From Desulfobulbus rhabdoformis (GTDB taxonomy: Bacteria; Desulfobacterota; Desulfobulbia; Desulfobulbales; Desulfobulbaceae): 64,000 nt of DNA. The stretch is from positions 1-64,000 of the forward strand of contig NZ_JAFFQA010000012.1 of the NCBI RefSeq assembly GCF_016919065.1, in the 5' to 3' direction. Below, in pieces: positions 17,410 to 26,865 of the stretch. The notes beneath the pieces were generated by a model. The model was not told the origin of the DNA and searched no databases. It worked only from the letters and a program-made list of their open reading frames with translations. The translations under genes and the position numbers were made by a program. Positions within the stretch are counted from its first letter, which is position 1; every line of letters begins with the position of its first letter.

Positions 17410-19970
17410 GTATGGGATCTCCCAACGGATAAGAGGGGGCTGGCTACAAAGATAGAAGAGTAGGTACCAACAAGAAGGCCAATCAAGAGGGCAAACGAGA
17501 AGTCATGGATACTGGCCCCACCAAAGAGGTAGAGACAGGTAACCGTGATCAGGACCGTGAGCACCGTAATAATGGAGCGTGCCAGCACCTGGTTGGTGGA
17601 AAGGTTGATAAGCTCATGCAGCTCCATGTCTTCAAATTTTCCCATATTCTCACGAATACGATCAAAGATAACAACCGTGTCGTTGAGTGAATAGCCCGCC
17701 AGGGTCAAAAGGGCGGTGACAATAAGCAGGGTCAGCTCCAAATCCATCAGCCAACAGATACCCAGAACGATCAAGACATCATGAAAGGTGGCTGCCGTAG
17801 CTGCAAGACCAAACTGAAAATCAAAACGGAGCCAGAGATACAAAATAACACCGAGCATGGAGAGGCCAATGGAGATGATGGCCTTGCTCCGCAGGTTTGC
17901 TGATACCGAGGCGCCGATCTCTGATTTACTCTCAAGTGAAAAGCCGACATTGGAAACCTTGGTCTGCAGGGTATCGGTGATTCGGTCACTGAGGTCACCG
18001 ATTTTCGCAACAGATTTTTTAATTTTGACAATCAGACGATTTTCGCTGGTCACCTGCTGCAGGTCAATCCCTTCATAGCCCGCCTCGCTCAGAGCGGTAC
18101 GCACATCGTGCAGGGCAAAATTCTGCTCGGTTTTATATTGCAGCATGGTGCCGCCGGAAAAGTCGATGCCCATGTTGGCATGACCGCGGAAGATCTGGAC
18201 AAAGGCGACAAGCCCAAGAAGCACCAGAACGCCTGAGACGGTAAAGGCGATTTTTCGCAGCCCCATGAAGTCGATATTGGTTTTTGGCAGGAGCTGGAGG
18301 AAATGGAGTTTCTTGATCTTCTTGAGGCTGAAGAGTGAATCGTAGATCAGGCGGCAGACAAAGAAGACCGCGAAGAGGTTGAAGATAATACCCAGAGTCA
18401 GGGTAATGGCGAAGCCCTTGATTGGTCCGGTACCAAAGAGAAAGAGGACCAGAGCGGTGATCAGGGTCGTTACCTGGGCATCAACGACCGACCAGAATGC
18501 TTTGGTGAAGCCACCGTCAACTCCTGCACGCGCAGATTTACCCAATGTCAGTTCATCACGCATACGTTCATAAATAAGGACGTTGGCATCCACCGCCATA
18601 CCAATGGAAAGGATGATACCGGCAATACCGGGCAGGGTCAGCGTAGAGCCGAGCATGGCCAGGCCGACAAAGAGAAGCAGAATGTTGAGCGTCAGGCCCA
18701 CATTGGCTATCACTCCGGAGAGTCGGTAGTAAAACATCATAAAGACGATAACCAGGCAGGCTCCAAGGAGGCCTGAGAACATGCCCTTATTGATCGAATC
18801 CTGGCCGAGGCTGGCCCCAACGGTCAGGTTTTGGATGATATCAACCGGTGCGGGCAGGGCGCCGACACGCAGGACAATGGCAAGATCAGTTGCCTCGTTA
18901 TGGGTAAAATTACCCGAGATCTGGGCACTGCCGCCTAGAATTTTTTCGCGGATGACCGGAGCGGAACGCACGATGTTGTCAAGCACGATGGCCAGGCGAC
19001 GATGGACGTTTTTTTCGGTGATCGTGGCAAAGGCCTGGCCTCCACGAGAGGTAAGGTCCAAGCTGACATAGGGCTCATTGAAGGTGCCGCCGATACGAAC
19101 CTGCGCATTTTTCACCATCTCGCCGGTCATGAGAATCGGGCTCTCCAGCAGGATCGGCACCTTGGTCTCACGTTTGGTCTGCTCGTTGATGACCCGCTCA
19201 AAGTAGATTTCCGTCCCCTGAGGCAGGCGATTTTGCAGGGCAAGGTTGAGTTGTTTGCGGCTCTCTCCGTCCTGCCACTGGCCTGCATCTTTAGCTTCGG
19301 CAATAAGTTGTCCCAGGTTAATGCTCGAGGTATCGGCAACCAGTTTAAACTCAAGCTGCGCTGTCTGACCAATGAGGCTCATGGCACGCTTGGGATCTTT
19401 CACCCCTGGGAGCTGGACAACGATCTGGTTATCCCCCTGACGGACGACGACTGGCTCTGAAACACCAAACTGATCTATACGGTTGCGGATGATCTCCAGC
19501 GACTGGTTGACCGCATTCTTGCGAATGAAATCAATTTCGTCCTGCTTGAGTTTCAGGGTGACACGGGGAAAACTGCCTTCCTCGGCCTGAACCTGGGCAT
19601 CGAGATTAGGAAATTTGTCTGCCAGGATGTCCTCGACCGCAGTGACCGCACCTGTATTGGGCAGGGTGAAGAGTACAGACTTGGCATCTGCCGAATCCAT
19701 GCGTACCGCATTGATATTTTTATCGGCAAGGGCGGCCTTAAAGTCGGAGGCGGCAAGGTCGAGCGAGTTCTCCGCAGCCTTTTCCAGATCGACCTGTAAC
19801 ACGATGTGCATGCCACCCTGCAGATCCAGACCAAGTTTCAGTCCGGCCGGGGCCATGTATTTTTTCCACCAACTGGGCAGATCATTGGTGACCGATGGCA
19901 GCAATGCCAAGGCCGAAAAGAAGAGGAGGGAGATGACTAGCCCGATTTTTAGCTTCAAGCTGGAGTTCAT
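17406..19970 (-). CDS. secDF: Fused protein translocase subunit SecDF
   Basis: Uses the proton gradient to pull exported proteins through SecYEG. 854 residues joining SecD (about 1-530) and SecF (about 540-854) in one chain with two sets of six membrane helices. SecD marks: GLKLGLDLQGGMHIVLQVD, the large periplasmic P1 domain, MTGEMVKNAQV, and GIAGIILSIGMAVDANVLIYERMRDE split over helices. SecF marks: GIDFSGGTML and GYSLNDTVVIFDRIREN. In most proteobacteria secD and secF are separate genes. yajC is not adjacent. First gene of a four-gene operon. Confidence 0.95.
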   Translation of the reverse strand: MNSSLKLKIGLVISLLFFSALALLPSVTNDLPSWWKKYMAPAGLKLGLDLQGGMHIVLQVDLEKAAENSLDLAASDFKAALADKNINAVRMDSADAKSVLFTLPNTGAVTAVEDILADKFPNLDAQVQAEEGSFPRVTLKLKQDEIDFIRKNAVNQSLEIIRNRIDQFGVSEPVVVRQGDNQIVVQLPGVKDPKRAMSLIGQTAQLEFKLVADTSSINLGQLIAEAKDAGQWQDGESRKQLNLALQNRLPQGTEIYFERVINEQTKRETKVPILLESPILMTGEMVKNAQVRIGGTFNEPYVSLDLTSRGGQAFATITEKNVHRRLAIVLDNIVRSAPVIREKILGGSAQISGNFTHNEATDLAIVLRVGALPAPVDIIQNLTVGASLGQDSINKGMFSGLLGACLVIVFMMFYYRLSGVIANVGLTLNILLLFVGLAMLGSTLTLPGIAGIILSIGMAVDANVLIYERMRDELTLGKSARAGVDGGFTKAFWSVVDAQVTTLITALVLFLFGTGPIKGFAITLTLGIIFNLFAVFFVCRLIYDSLFSLKKIKKLHFLQLLPKTNIDFMGLRKIAFTVSGVLVLLGLVAFVQIFRGHANMGIDFSGGTMLQYKTEQNFALHDVRTALSEAGYEGIDLQQVTSENRLIVKIKKSVAKIGDLSDRITDTLQTKVSNVGFSLESKSEIGASVSANLRSKAIISIGLSMLGVILYLWLRFDFQFGLAATAATFHDVLIVLGICWLMDLELTLLIVTALLTLAGYSLNDTVVIFDRIRENMGKFEDMELHELINLSTNQVLARSIITVLTVLITVTCLYLFGGASIHDFSFALLIGLLVGTYSSIFVASPLLSVGRSHT

Positions 19971-20511
19971 GACTGCTGTACCTGTGGCTGAGAAAAAAGA
20001 ATGGATAAGTTGAGAGTTTGTGCAAAATGGTAGAGAATATACGTCGCCGAGGCGCGTGTTGCAACGGTGAGAGGCTATTTTTATGCAAAAAAAGCCTACG
20101 GTTAAGTCAGCGAATCATCAAGATAGTGGCAAAATGAAACAGGGTGGGGCATGCCGGAAAAACGAAAAAACGGACTTGCATCGATTCTAACTTATTGTTT
20201 TTATAGAAGCCCCTTTCACCGCAGAGGAGGATGTTGAATGAAATATTGTGTCATTCCCTCCCCTCATCGTGTGCTGTGTTACAAATCCATTAGGATTTGA
20301 TCAAGCTTCTTTTCTTGATCCCACACGTCGCTACAACCAAGGTCTCCCCAACGAGGCGAAGCCTTGGAGTGTATGGGAACGTCCCTTGAAACTGGCGGGT
20401 TGGCGCAACAGCCGAAAAAACGCTCGCGCTCGCGTCTGAAACCAATTTGTCGCCCCGCTGAAAGTTCATCTATACAATATGCTGCCGTCGTTGGTGGCTG
20501 GAGAATTCGCA
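19971..20511. other. Gene-free stretch upstream of secDF and the kinase pair
   Basis: About 540 bases between divergent genes, expected to hold both promoters. Imperfect inverted segments such as CCAAGG...CCTTGG (about 20337-20367) are present. A TATACAAT sequence near 20472 could be a -10 for the kinase genes. No protein-like frame seen. Confidence 0.45.
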
Positions 20512-21528
20512 ATGAGTAACGAAAGCCTACCGCAATTTATTCAAACACTCTTAAAGCCCGAATGTTATGAGCATCCAGTAGAAAAGGTCGAACTGGTTCA
20601 GACGCATATTTCCTCTGTTCTGCTTGCAGGTGATTTTGTCTATAAATTCAAGAAACCGGTCAACTTTGGATTTTTGGATTTTTCCGATTTGAGCAAACGT
20701 CACCATTGCTGTGAACAGGAGCTGTTGCTTAATCGCAGGCTTTGCCCGGATATTTATCTGGATCTGGTCACGGTGACCGATGAGGGTGGGGGAAACTTCG
20801 CACTGAACGGGAGCGGAGAGGTTGTTGAATATGGGGTCAAGATGGCCCGCATGCCCGAAGAACAGATGATGCAAAAGGTGATGAAACGTGGAGAACTCAG
20901 CCGTGAACACCTCCGTGCCCTGGTCGATATCCTCGCTGATTTTTATCAAAAAGCCGAAGGCGGTTCAGAGATTGCCCAATTCGGGACGGCCGATGCCGTG
21001 GGCGTGAACGTACTTGAAAATTTTGAACAGACTGAAGGCTTTATCGGCCAGGGGGCTCTGACTCAAGAACAGTTTGACGCCATCTCAACCTATGCGCGTG
21101 GGATCCTTGACCAGCCTGAGTTGTTCCAAAAGAGAATTGATGGTGGTTATATCCGTGATTGTCACGGTGATCTCTATTCGGCAAATATCTGCCTGGCTGA
21201 CAATATCTATGTTTTTGACTGCATCGAGTTTAACCAGCGTTTTCGCTACAGTGATGTGACCAGCGATGTCGCCTTCCTCGCCATGGACCTGGATCTTAAT
21301 GGGCTTGAAGAACTCTCCGCCTTCTTCATCCAGGAGTTCTGTGCACGCACCGGGGATGAAGGGTTGCCCGGGATGCTTAATTTTTACAAATGTTACCGGG
21401 CCTATGTGCGCGGCAAAATAGGGTTGTTCACCGCTGCTGACCCTGCCGTACCCGCTGAGGTACAAAAAAGCTGTACCGAGCAGGCCGCTCAGTATTTCCG
21501 TCTGGCGGAACGCTATACCCATGAGTGA
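20512..21528 (+). CDS. Aminoglycoside-phosphotransferase-like kinase (COG2187 type)
   Basis: 338 residues, predicted small-molecule kinase of the protein-kinase-like fold. N-terminal VYKFKKPVNFGFLDFS holds the ATP-binding lysine region; the catalytic loop is DCHGDLYSANICL and the metal site is VFDCIEFN, followed by DVTSDVAFLAMDLD. In many bacteria this domain is fused to a P-loop kinase (COG0645); here that partner is the next gene, starting 8 bases before this stop. The ATG at 20512 follows TGGAGA. Substrate unknown. Confidence 0.82.
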   Translation: MSNESLPQFIQTLLKPECYEHPVEKVELVQTHISSVLLAGDFVYKFKKPVNFGFLDFSDLSKRHHCCEQELLLNRRLCPDIYLDLVTVTDEGGGNFALNGSGEVVEYGVKMARMPEEQMMQKVMKRGELSREHLRALVDILADFYQKAEGGSEIAQFGTADAVGVNVLENFEQTEGFIGQGALTQEQFDAISTYARGILDQPELFQKRIDGGYIRDCHGDLYSANICLADNIYVFDCIEFNQRFRYSDVTSDVAFLAMDLDLNGLEELSAFFIQEFCARTGDEGLPGMLNFYKCYRAYVRGKIGLFTAADPAVPAEVQKSCTEQAAQYFRLAERYTHE

Positions 21529-22108
21529 GACACAAACAATCCGGAAGCCGAGGCTGGTCATTTTTTTGGGAATGACCGCCTCGGGCAAATCGACGCTAGC
21601 CATGCGATGGGCAGAGCAACAGGGACTCCCGTATTATAACACTGACCGGGTACGGAAAGAACTTGCCGGGTTGGAGGTAACGGATAAACGTCCCGATGGT
21701 ATTGATCAGGGGATCTACTCTCCGGAACTCTCAGCAAAAACCTATGCGGCCATGCTTGAGCGCGCTCAAAAAGACATTGCTGGTGGAGCGGGTATGGTGG
21801 TTCTTGACGGCTCCTATGCAAAGCGGGCTGATAGGGACGCTGTTCGTCAGGCCGCCGAGCAGATAGGGGCTGAGGCTCTTTTTTTCTACTGTTATTGTTC
21901 CGAGGAAGAGACCAAGAGACGTCTTGCCATTCGTGCTGCGGACAGAGGGGCCGTCTCTGATGGCCGTTGGGAAATTTATGTCCATCAGCAGACAAGTTTT
22001 GAACGTCCGCAGGAGGATGAGCGGGCTGACTGCTGTTTGTTCCTGAACGAAGGAGAGCTGCCTGAGTTGCTTGAAAAAGTTATGGCCCAACTCGCGATTG
22101 CGGGTTGA
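21521..22108 (+). CDS. P-loop kinase (COG0645/AAA_33 type)
   Basis: 195 residues, predicted kinase with Walker A GMTASGKST near residue 20 and a typical following YNTDRVRKELAG. Later VVLDGSYAKRADRD and a lid-like RLAIRAADRG. Overlaps the preceding COG2187-type gene by 8 bases, so the two are translationally coupled. They are fused in many other species and may act on one substrate. A family A repeat follows 10 bases after the stop. Confidence 0.82.
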   Translation: MSETQTIRKPRLVIFLGMTASGKSTLAMRWAEQQGLPYYNTDRVRKELAGLEVTDKRPDGIDQGIYSPELSAKTYAAMLERAQKDIAGGAGMVVLDGSYAKRADRDAVRQAAEQIGAEALFFYCYCSEEETKRRLAIRAADRGAVSDGRWEIYVHQQTSFERPQEDERADCCLFLNEGELPELLEKVMAQLAIAG

Positions 22109-22118
22109 GCCATATAAA

Positions 22119-22277
22119 GGGTGTCTTGAATAATTAGATTTTTCAATCAAGGTCAAGGCATGTTCAAAATTTTACCACAGGTATATACCTGATATTCCGA
22201 GGATAAAATTTTGAGCACAACGAGGTAAGCGTCAGACTCCGGGAGATTGGAAGAAAAAGCAATTATTCAAAATTCCC
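22119..22277 (-). mobile_element. Family A MITE-like repeat, copy A2
   Basis: 159 bases, reversed relative to A1. Ends GGGTGTCTTGAATAATT and AATTATTCAAAATTCCC; flanked by direct repeats TAAA (22115-22118 and 22278-22281). Contains the AAAATTTTACC...GGATAAAATTTT mirror pair and one GAGGTAAGCG module. It lies between the kinase gene and the convergent bamD. Confidence 0.85.
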
Positions 22278-22303
22278 TAAAGTTCTTGGAAAAAATACCT
22301 GCT

Positions 22304-23176
22304 TTACTGGGCTATATCAGGCCCTCGCTGTTTTTCTTCCTGCTGCTGGCTGATGTTTTCCTGAGCCTCGGCCTCCTCACGTTCCTGCGCTTCCTGGAGA
22401 CGCTCGTCGGGAGACTTGGTCATGAACTCAGGCAGCCAGCGGCTCATTCCCCAGGAAGGGGGCTCGCCTGCCTCCAGTTTTTTCAGCAATGATTTAGCCT
22501 TGGGGGCCAGTGCGGAATCAGGATACATGGCCAGCAAATATTTGAGACGATGCATGGCTTGATCGTAACGCTCTGTCCGAGTGTAGAAGACCGCGACCAT
22601 ATACTCATGGTTGACGAGAAATTCTTTGGCATCATGAATTTTAGTCTTTGCCTCCTTGGCATAAGGAGACTGAGGGTAGGCATTGATCAAGCGAGTAAAT
22701 GATTTGATCGCATCCTGGGGACCGGAAATATCGCGGTCAATGCGATCGGAGCGATTGTAATCACACATGCCGATCTGAAACATAACATAGGGGATGGCCT
22801 CGTTGGTGGGATGGTGCTCCCCGAAGGCCTTGTAGAGTACTTTGGCCTCCGCATATTGTTTATTGTAGTAATGCGCATCCGCCGCCTTCAACTCGGCGAG
22901 CATGGCCTGAGAGCTGAAAGGGTGCTCGTCCAGAATCTTTTTAAAACGCTCCAGTGCTTCCTGGTACTCTCCCGTGTTATAGGCATTCATCCCCTGGGTG
23001 ATGAGTGTTTCGGGAGGCAGGGACTTGGGCTCTTCCTCTTCGCCAAAGGTCACCTTGCTGAACATGCCGCTGAAAGTTGAACAGCCAGAGAGCAGAAGTG
23101 TGGTAACAAGCAACGCGCTTAGCACAAGCTGTGAGAGGGATGCGTGGTTTCTGGATGATGGTGGCGACACGGGCAT
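22304..23176 (-). CDS. bamD: Outer-membrane assembly lipoprotein BamD
   Basis: Lipoprotein of the BAM complex that inserts beta-barrel proteins. 290 residues. A signal peptide ends in the lipobox LLLSGC (lipidated Cys32). TPR pairs follow: YNTGEYQEALERFKKILDEHP, AQAMLAELKAADAHYYNKQY, and SPYAKEAKTKIHDAKEFLV. The C-terminal tail is rich in Glu and Gln. Ribosome site AGAGGA. Last of trxA-trxB-bamD, 9 bases after trxB. Confidence 0.94.
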   Translation of the reverse strand: MPVSPPSSRNHASLSQLVLSALLVTTLLLSGCSTFSGMFSKVTFGEEEEPKSLPPETLITQGMNAYNTGEYQEALERFKKILDEHPFSSQAMLAELKAADAHYYNKQYAEAKVLYKAFGEHHPTNEAIPYVMFQIGMCDYNRSDRIDRDISGPQDAIKSFTRLINAYPQSPYAKEAKTKIHDAKEFLVNHEYMVAVFYTRTERYDQAMHRLKYLLAMYPDSALAPKAKSLLKKLEAGEPPSWGMSRWLPEFMTKSPDERLQEAQEREEAEAQENISQQQEEKQRGPDIAQ

Positions 23177-23185
23177 ATAAGTCCT

Positions 23186-24148
23186 CTATTCGCTGCAATT
23201 TAAAGGTTGATCCGGGGCCTGGTTGCCAAGGTAATGCTCGACAGAGAGCTCGGCAACTGCACCTTCACCGGCGGCATTGACGATTTGGCGGGAGCGTTTG
23301 CTGCGAATATCACCGGCCGCAAAAACCCCGGGAATGGAGGTTGCCATCTCTTCGTCGGTGATCAGAAAGCCCGATTCGTCACTTTTGAGTTGTCGCATGG
23401 GCAGGATCTCGGTGTTCGGGGCGATGCCAATGAGGACAAAGATACCGGTAACCTTCAGGATAGACTGGTCATTATTGAAGTGTTGGAGCACCAGATCTTC
23501 CACACCTGTGTTTTTCGATCCGTGAATTTCAAGAACCTGGGTATTCCAGAGGAACTCGATTTTTTCGTTGCAAAACGCTTTTTCCTGCAGAATTTTTGTG
23601 GCCCGCAGTTCACCGCGTCGATGAATAACTGTCACCTTGGAGGCGAACTTGGTGAGGTGCAGTGCTTCCTGTATGGCAGTGTTGCCCCCACCGACAACGG
23701 CGATCTCCTGATTGCGGTAAAAGGGGCCATCACAGGTGGCGCAGTAGGAAACTCCCCGGCCTGCATATTCGTACTCACCTGGAATGCCAAGTTTGCGGGG
23801 TTTTGCACCGGTACAGATAATGACACTTTTTGCCGTCAGTTGCTCCCCGTTTTCCAGGGTGATGGTTTTAATATCACCGGCAAGATCCAGTGAGGCAATC
23901 GTGGCAAAACGTTTTTCAAGACCAAAACGATCGGCATGAGCCGTCATTTTATCCATCAAGTCAAAGCCAGAAACCCCGTCGGCAAAGCCCGGGTAATTAT
24001 CGACCCAGTCGGTAACCAGAACCTGACCACCGGTGGCGCCTTTTTCCACGAGAAGAACGCTGAGCCGACCACGGGCCGCATACAACCCGGCCGTCAGGCC
24101 AGCCGGACCACCGCCTACAATAATCAGCTGATACTGTGCCTGTTGCAT
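23186..24148 (-). CDS. trxB: Thioredoxin-disulfide reductase
   Basis: FAD enzyme that reduces thioredoxin with NADPH. About 320 residues. FAD site LIIVGGGPAGLTAGLYAARG, redox pair in SYCATCDGPFYRN (near residue 137), NAD(P) site IAVVGGGNTAIQEAL and the C-terminal GVFAAGDIRSKRSRQIVNAAGEG. The ATG at 24148 matches the family start; a GTG at 24172 is open, but its GGGGG is too close to serve as ribosome site. trxA lies just upstream, so substrate and enzyme are co-expressed. Confidence 0.95.
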   Translation of the reverse strand: MQQAQYQLIIVGGGPAGLTAGLYAARGRLSVLLVEKGATGGQVLVTDWVDNYPGFADGVSGFDLMDKMTAHADRFGLEKRFATIASLDLAGDIKTITLENGEQLTAKSVIICTGAKPRKLGIPGEYEYAGRGVSYCATCDGPFYRNQEIAVVGGGNTAIQEALHLTKFASKVTVIHRRGELRATKILQEKAFCNEKIEFLWNTQVLEIHGSKNTGVEDLVLQHFNNDQSILKVTGIFVLIGIAPNTEILPMRQLKSDESGFLITDEEMATSIPGVFAAGDIRSKRSRQIVNAAGEGAVAELSVEHYLGNQAPDQPLNCSE

Positions 24149-24220
24149 GTGTAGACCGAAAAAAGAAGACACGTCCCCCGATGCATTGCAAGAAAGGGAC
24201 GTGCCGAGTAGGAAAAAAAA

Positions 24221-24550
24221 TTAGAGGGCTTTATTGATCAGGTCCTGCAGCTGGGATTTCCCGACTGCTCCAGTGATTTGATCAACGACTTCCCCGCCCT
24301 TGAACAGGATAAGGGTCGGGATGGCACGAATGCCAAATTTCCCTGGGGTGGAAGGGTTGTCATCAACATTCATCTTGGCAATGACGACCTTACCATCAAA
24401 TTCTTCAGCCAACTCTTCTATAACCGGACCGATAGCTTTACAGGGTCCGCACCAGGGCGCCCAGAAATCAACCAGACAGGGAAGCGAATTGCCTACGATA
24501 TCACTGTCAAACTCACTGTCGGAAATGTGCACTACCTTTTCACTTGCCAT
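24221..24550 (-). CDS. trxA: Thioredoxin
   Basis: Small protein-disulfide reductase, 109 residues, with the active site FWAPWCGPCKAIGPV and the cis-proline segment IRAIPTLILFKGG. All key residues are present. AAGGAG precedes the start. First gene of trxA-trxB-bamD. Confidence 0.96.
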   Translation of the reverse strand: MASEKVVHISDSEFDSDIVGNSLPCLVDFWAPWCGPCKAIGPVIEELAEEFDGKVVIAKMNVDDNPSTPGKFGIRAIPTLILFKGGEVVDQITGAVGKSQLQDLINKAL

Positions 24551-24729
24551 CTTTTATTCTCCTTTTGGGCGTCCATTGAAAGAGGGGAAAATCGATGAAA
24601 TTTTCAATGGTTATGTAATGGTTAGTTGCATCGGCAACCATTCTACCTTGCCTCTATCCTAGTGACAAGGAAAAAAATGGACATCAATAGTCTCCTGTCA
24701 AGGCTCAAAAGCCATGAAACTTTTTGCTT

Positions 24730-24759
24730 TTGACATTCAAAAAAAGACCGTGCTATATA
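24730..24759 (+). promoter_or_regulatory. Promoter of hemL
   Basis: TTGACA at 24730-24735 and TATATA at 24754-24759, spacer 18, about 55 bases before hemL. Strong match. Confidence 0.65.
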
Positions 24760-24813
24760 AGACCGCTTAGAGAATAACTCGTCCATATGCCCATGACCCG
24801 CTGGAGGCACCCC

Positions 24814-26103
24814 ATGAAAACAGATCGTTCGGCCAAACTCTTTATTCAAGCCAAAACGCTTATTCCCGGAGGCGTCAACTCGCCGGTGCGTGCCTGCCGA
24901 TCTGTGGGATGTGATCCTCTCTTTGTGCAAAAAGCAACAGGGTGTACGGTCACCGATGTGGATGGGAATGAATTTATTGATTTTGTTGGCTCCTGGGGGC
25001 CGATGATCGCCGGGCATGCCAGGCCTGAGGTCGTTGCCGCAATCACTGAGGCGGCCCCGCTTGGAACCAGCTTTGGCGCGCCCTGTGCCCAGGAAATAGA
25101 ACTGGCGGAACTGGTTTGTGCAAGTGTGCCGTCCCTTGAAAAAGTACGTTTTGTCAACTCCGGTACCGAGGCGACCATGAGTGCTATCCGCCTTGCGCGC
25201 GGATATACCGGGCGAAAAATGGTCATCAAATTTGATGGCTGTTACCATGGGCATGCCGACTCTTTCCTCGTGAAGGCCGGTTCCGGGGTCATTACTCTTG
25301 GTATACCGGGTAGCCCTGGGGTGCCGGAGGATATCGTTAAAAACACGCTTTCCATCCCTTACAATGACATCGAGGTGCTTGAGAAAACCCTGCGAGACGG
25401 AGAGCTTGATATCGCCTGCGTCATTGTCGAGCCGGTTGCCGGAAACATGGGTGTTGTCGTCCCTGAGATGGCCTTTCTTACGCGACTGCGCGAGCTTACC
25501 GCAGAGCTTGGCATTGTTCTTATCTTTGATGAGGTCATCACAGGCTTCCGTATGGCCCTGGGCGGTGCCCAGGAGCGTTTTGGCATTTTGCCGGATCTGA
25601 CCTGCCTGGGAAAAATTATCGGCGGTGGGCTGCCTGTGGGGGCGTACGGTGGCAAACGAGAGATCATGGAGATGGTAGCGCCTGATGGGCCTGTCTATCA
25701 GGCTGGTACCCTCTCGGGCAACCCGCTGGCCATGGCTGCGGGGGTGGCCATGCTCAAAATCATTCGTACCCCAGGATTTTACGAAAAACTGGAAGAGACC
25801 AGCGCCTGGTTTGGTGCGGAGATGGAGCGGCTGGTCGCTCAGGCGCCCGTTCCTCTCACCCTGAACCGCATTGGCTCGCTGATGACCTGCTTCTTTACCG
25901 ATCAGCCGGTTTGCGATTTTACCTCTGCCATGACAGCAGACACCCAGCTCTATGGAAAATATTACAGGGAAATGCTGGCTGGTGGGGTCTGGCTGGCTCC
26001 ATCACAGTTCGAGGCATCCTTTGTTTCTGCGGCCCACGAACGGAGCCATCTGGAAAAAGCATTGAATCTGACTGAATCATCATTCAAAAAATTGATGGAT
26101 TAG
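24814..26103 (+). CDS. hemL: Glutamate-1-semialdehyde 2,1-aminomutase
   Basis: PLP enzyme making 5-aminolevulinate in the C5 tetrapyrrole route, which also feeds siroheme for DsrAB. 429 residues. IPGGVNSPVRACRSVG, DFVGSWGPMIAGHARP, RFVNSGTEATMSAIRLARG, KFDGCYHGHADSFLVKAGSG, LIFDEVITGFR and CLGKIIGGGLPVGAYGG with the PLP lysine near residue 266. The ATG at 24814 follows GGAGG; an upstream ATG at 24787 has no ribosome site. Confidence 0.97.
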   Translation: MKTDRSAKLFIQAKTLIPGGVNSPVRACRSVGCDPLFVQKATGCTVTDVDGNEFIDFVGSWGPMIAGHARPEVVAAITEAAPLGTSFGAPCAQEIELAELVCASVPSLEKVRFVNSGTEATMSAIRLARGYTGRKMVIKFDGCYHGHADSFLVKAGSGVITLGIPGSPGVPEDIVKNTLSIPYNDIEVLEKTLRDGELDIACVIVEPVAGNMGVVVPEMAFLTRLRELTAELGIVLIFDEVITGFRMALGGAQERFGILPDLTCLGKIIGGGLPVGAYGGKREIMEMVAPDGPVYQAGTLSGNPLAMAAGVAMLKIIRTPGFYEKLEETSAWFGAEMERLVAQAPVPLTLNRIGSLMTCFFTDQPVCDFTSAMTADTQLYGKYYREMLAGGVWLAPSQFEASFVSAAHERSHLEKALNLTESSFKKLMD

Positions 26104-26187
26104 TTAAAAAATTATTGCGTTTGCCGGTTGCGCATGCTACCTGTAGCTGCGATTGTCAAGTCCCGGTGAATGTTCGTGAGGCGTACC

Positions 26188-26415
26188 ATGTCAGACGAGC
26201 GTAGGGAGATGTTCAGGCAACTGGCCGTCTACTCCCAAGTCGGAATGACCTTTGCTTTTTCCATCATTATTGGCTTTGGCATTGGTTGGGCTCTTGATAA
26301 CAAGGTGTTTGGGGGAAAAACCTCTCCCTACTTAACGTTTATATTTTTGGGCCTTGGCATTACAGCCGGATTCAAAAATCTCTGGGAACTGACCCGGAAA
26401 ATAGAAGATGAATGA
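26188..26415 (+). CDS. AtpZ-like F0F1 ATP synthase accessory protein
   Basis: 75 residues with two membrane helices: VGMTFAFSIIIGFGIGWAL and YLTFIFLGLGITAGFKNLW. This is the AtpZ/AtpI (AtpI_AtpQ) family, which lies before F0 genes and may help c-ring assembly or carry Mg2+. Start at 26188 (MSDERREMF) follows GTGAGG. Its stop overlaps the next gene's start by 8 bases. Confidence 0.82.
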   Translation: MSDERREMFRQLAVYSQVGMTFAFSIIIGFGIGWALDNKVFGGKTSPYLTFIFLGLGITAGFKNLWELTRKIEDE

Positions 26416-26851
26416 GCACGTACCAACAACCAGTTCTTCCCAGGCAGAGCCAGAAGATGGAATGCTGCGCCAGGTGATGGCGCTGAGCTGGCTGCTGCTG
26501 GGAGCCATGGCTGCTGTCGGCTGGTGGCTCTATAACTGGCAATTTGCGCAATCAATGCTACTAGGCGGCATCCTTGTCAACGGGAGCTTCTGGCTCCTGA
26601 AAAGGGATACGCAGCGGCTGATGCAGAAAATAAGTCAGGCAGAGGCTGGCATGGTTGTGCATACGGAAAAAACACGTTTTTTTCTGCGTTCGTTTGCCAG
26701 GCTGATTGTTCTTGGGTTGTTGTTATTCGCGGTGGCTGGCAGAGTACCGATCAACGTGATCGGGCTGACTCTGGGGCTTACCACGGTTATGGTTAGTGTT
26801 GTCATTATCGGCTTGAGCACATACAAGTGCTGGTTGCCAAGCAAAGCGTGA
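26408..26851 (+). CDS. atpI: ATP synthase subunit I (AtpI)
   Basis: 147 residues with four predicted membrane helices: LSWLLLGAMAAVGWWLYNW, SMLLGGILVNGSFWLL, SFARLIVLGLLLFAVAG and VIGLTLGLTTVMVSVVIIGL. Position between the AtpZ-like gene and atpB is typical. Thought to help assemble the c-ring. Confidence 0.82.
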   Translation: MNEHVPTTSSSQAEPEDGMLRQVMALSWLLLGAMAAVGWWLYNWQFAQSMLLGGILVNGSFWLLKRDTQRLMQKISQAEAGMVVHTEKTRFFLRSFARLIVLGLLLFAVAGRVPINVIGLTLGLTTVMVSVVIIGLSTYKCWLPSKA

Positions 26852-26865
26852 GGAGAGTGTAGGTC

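Noticed and set aside
22247..22492. 81-residue open frame starting in repeat A2
   Set aside because: Begins in the repeat and runs through the 3' end of bamD on the other strand.
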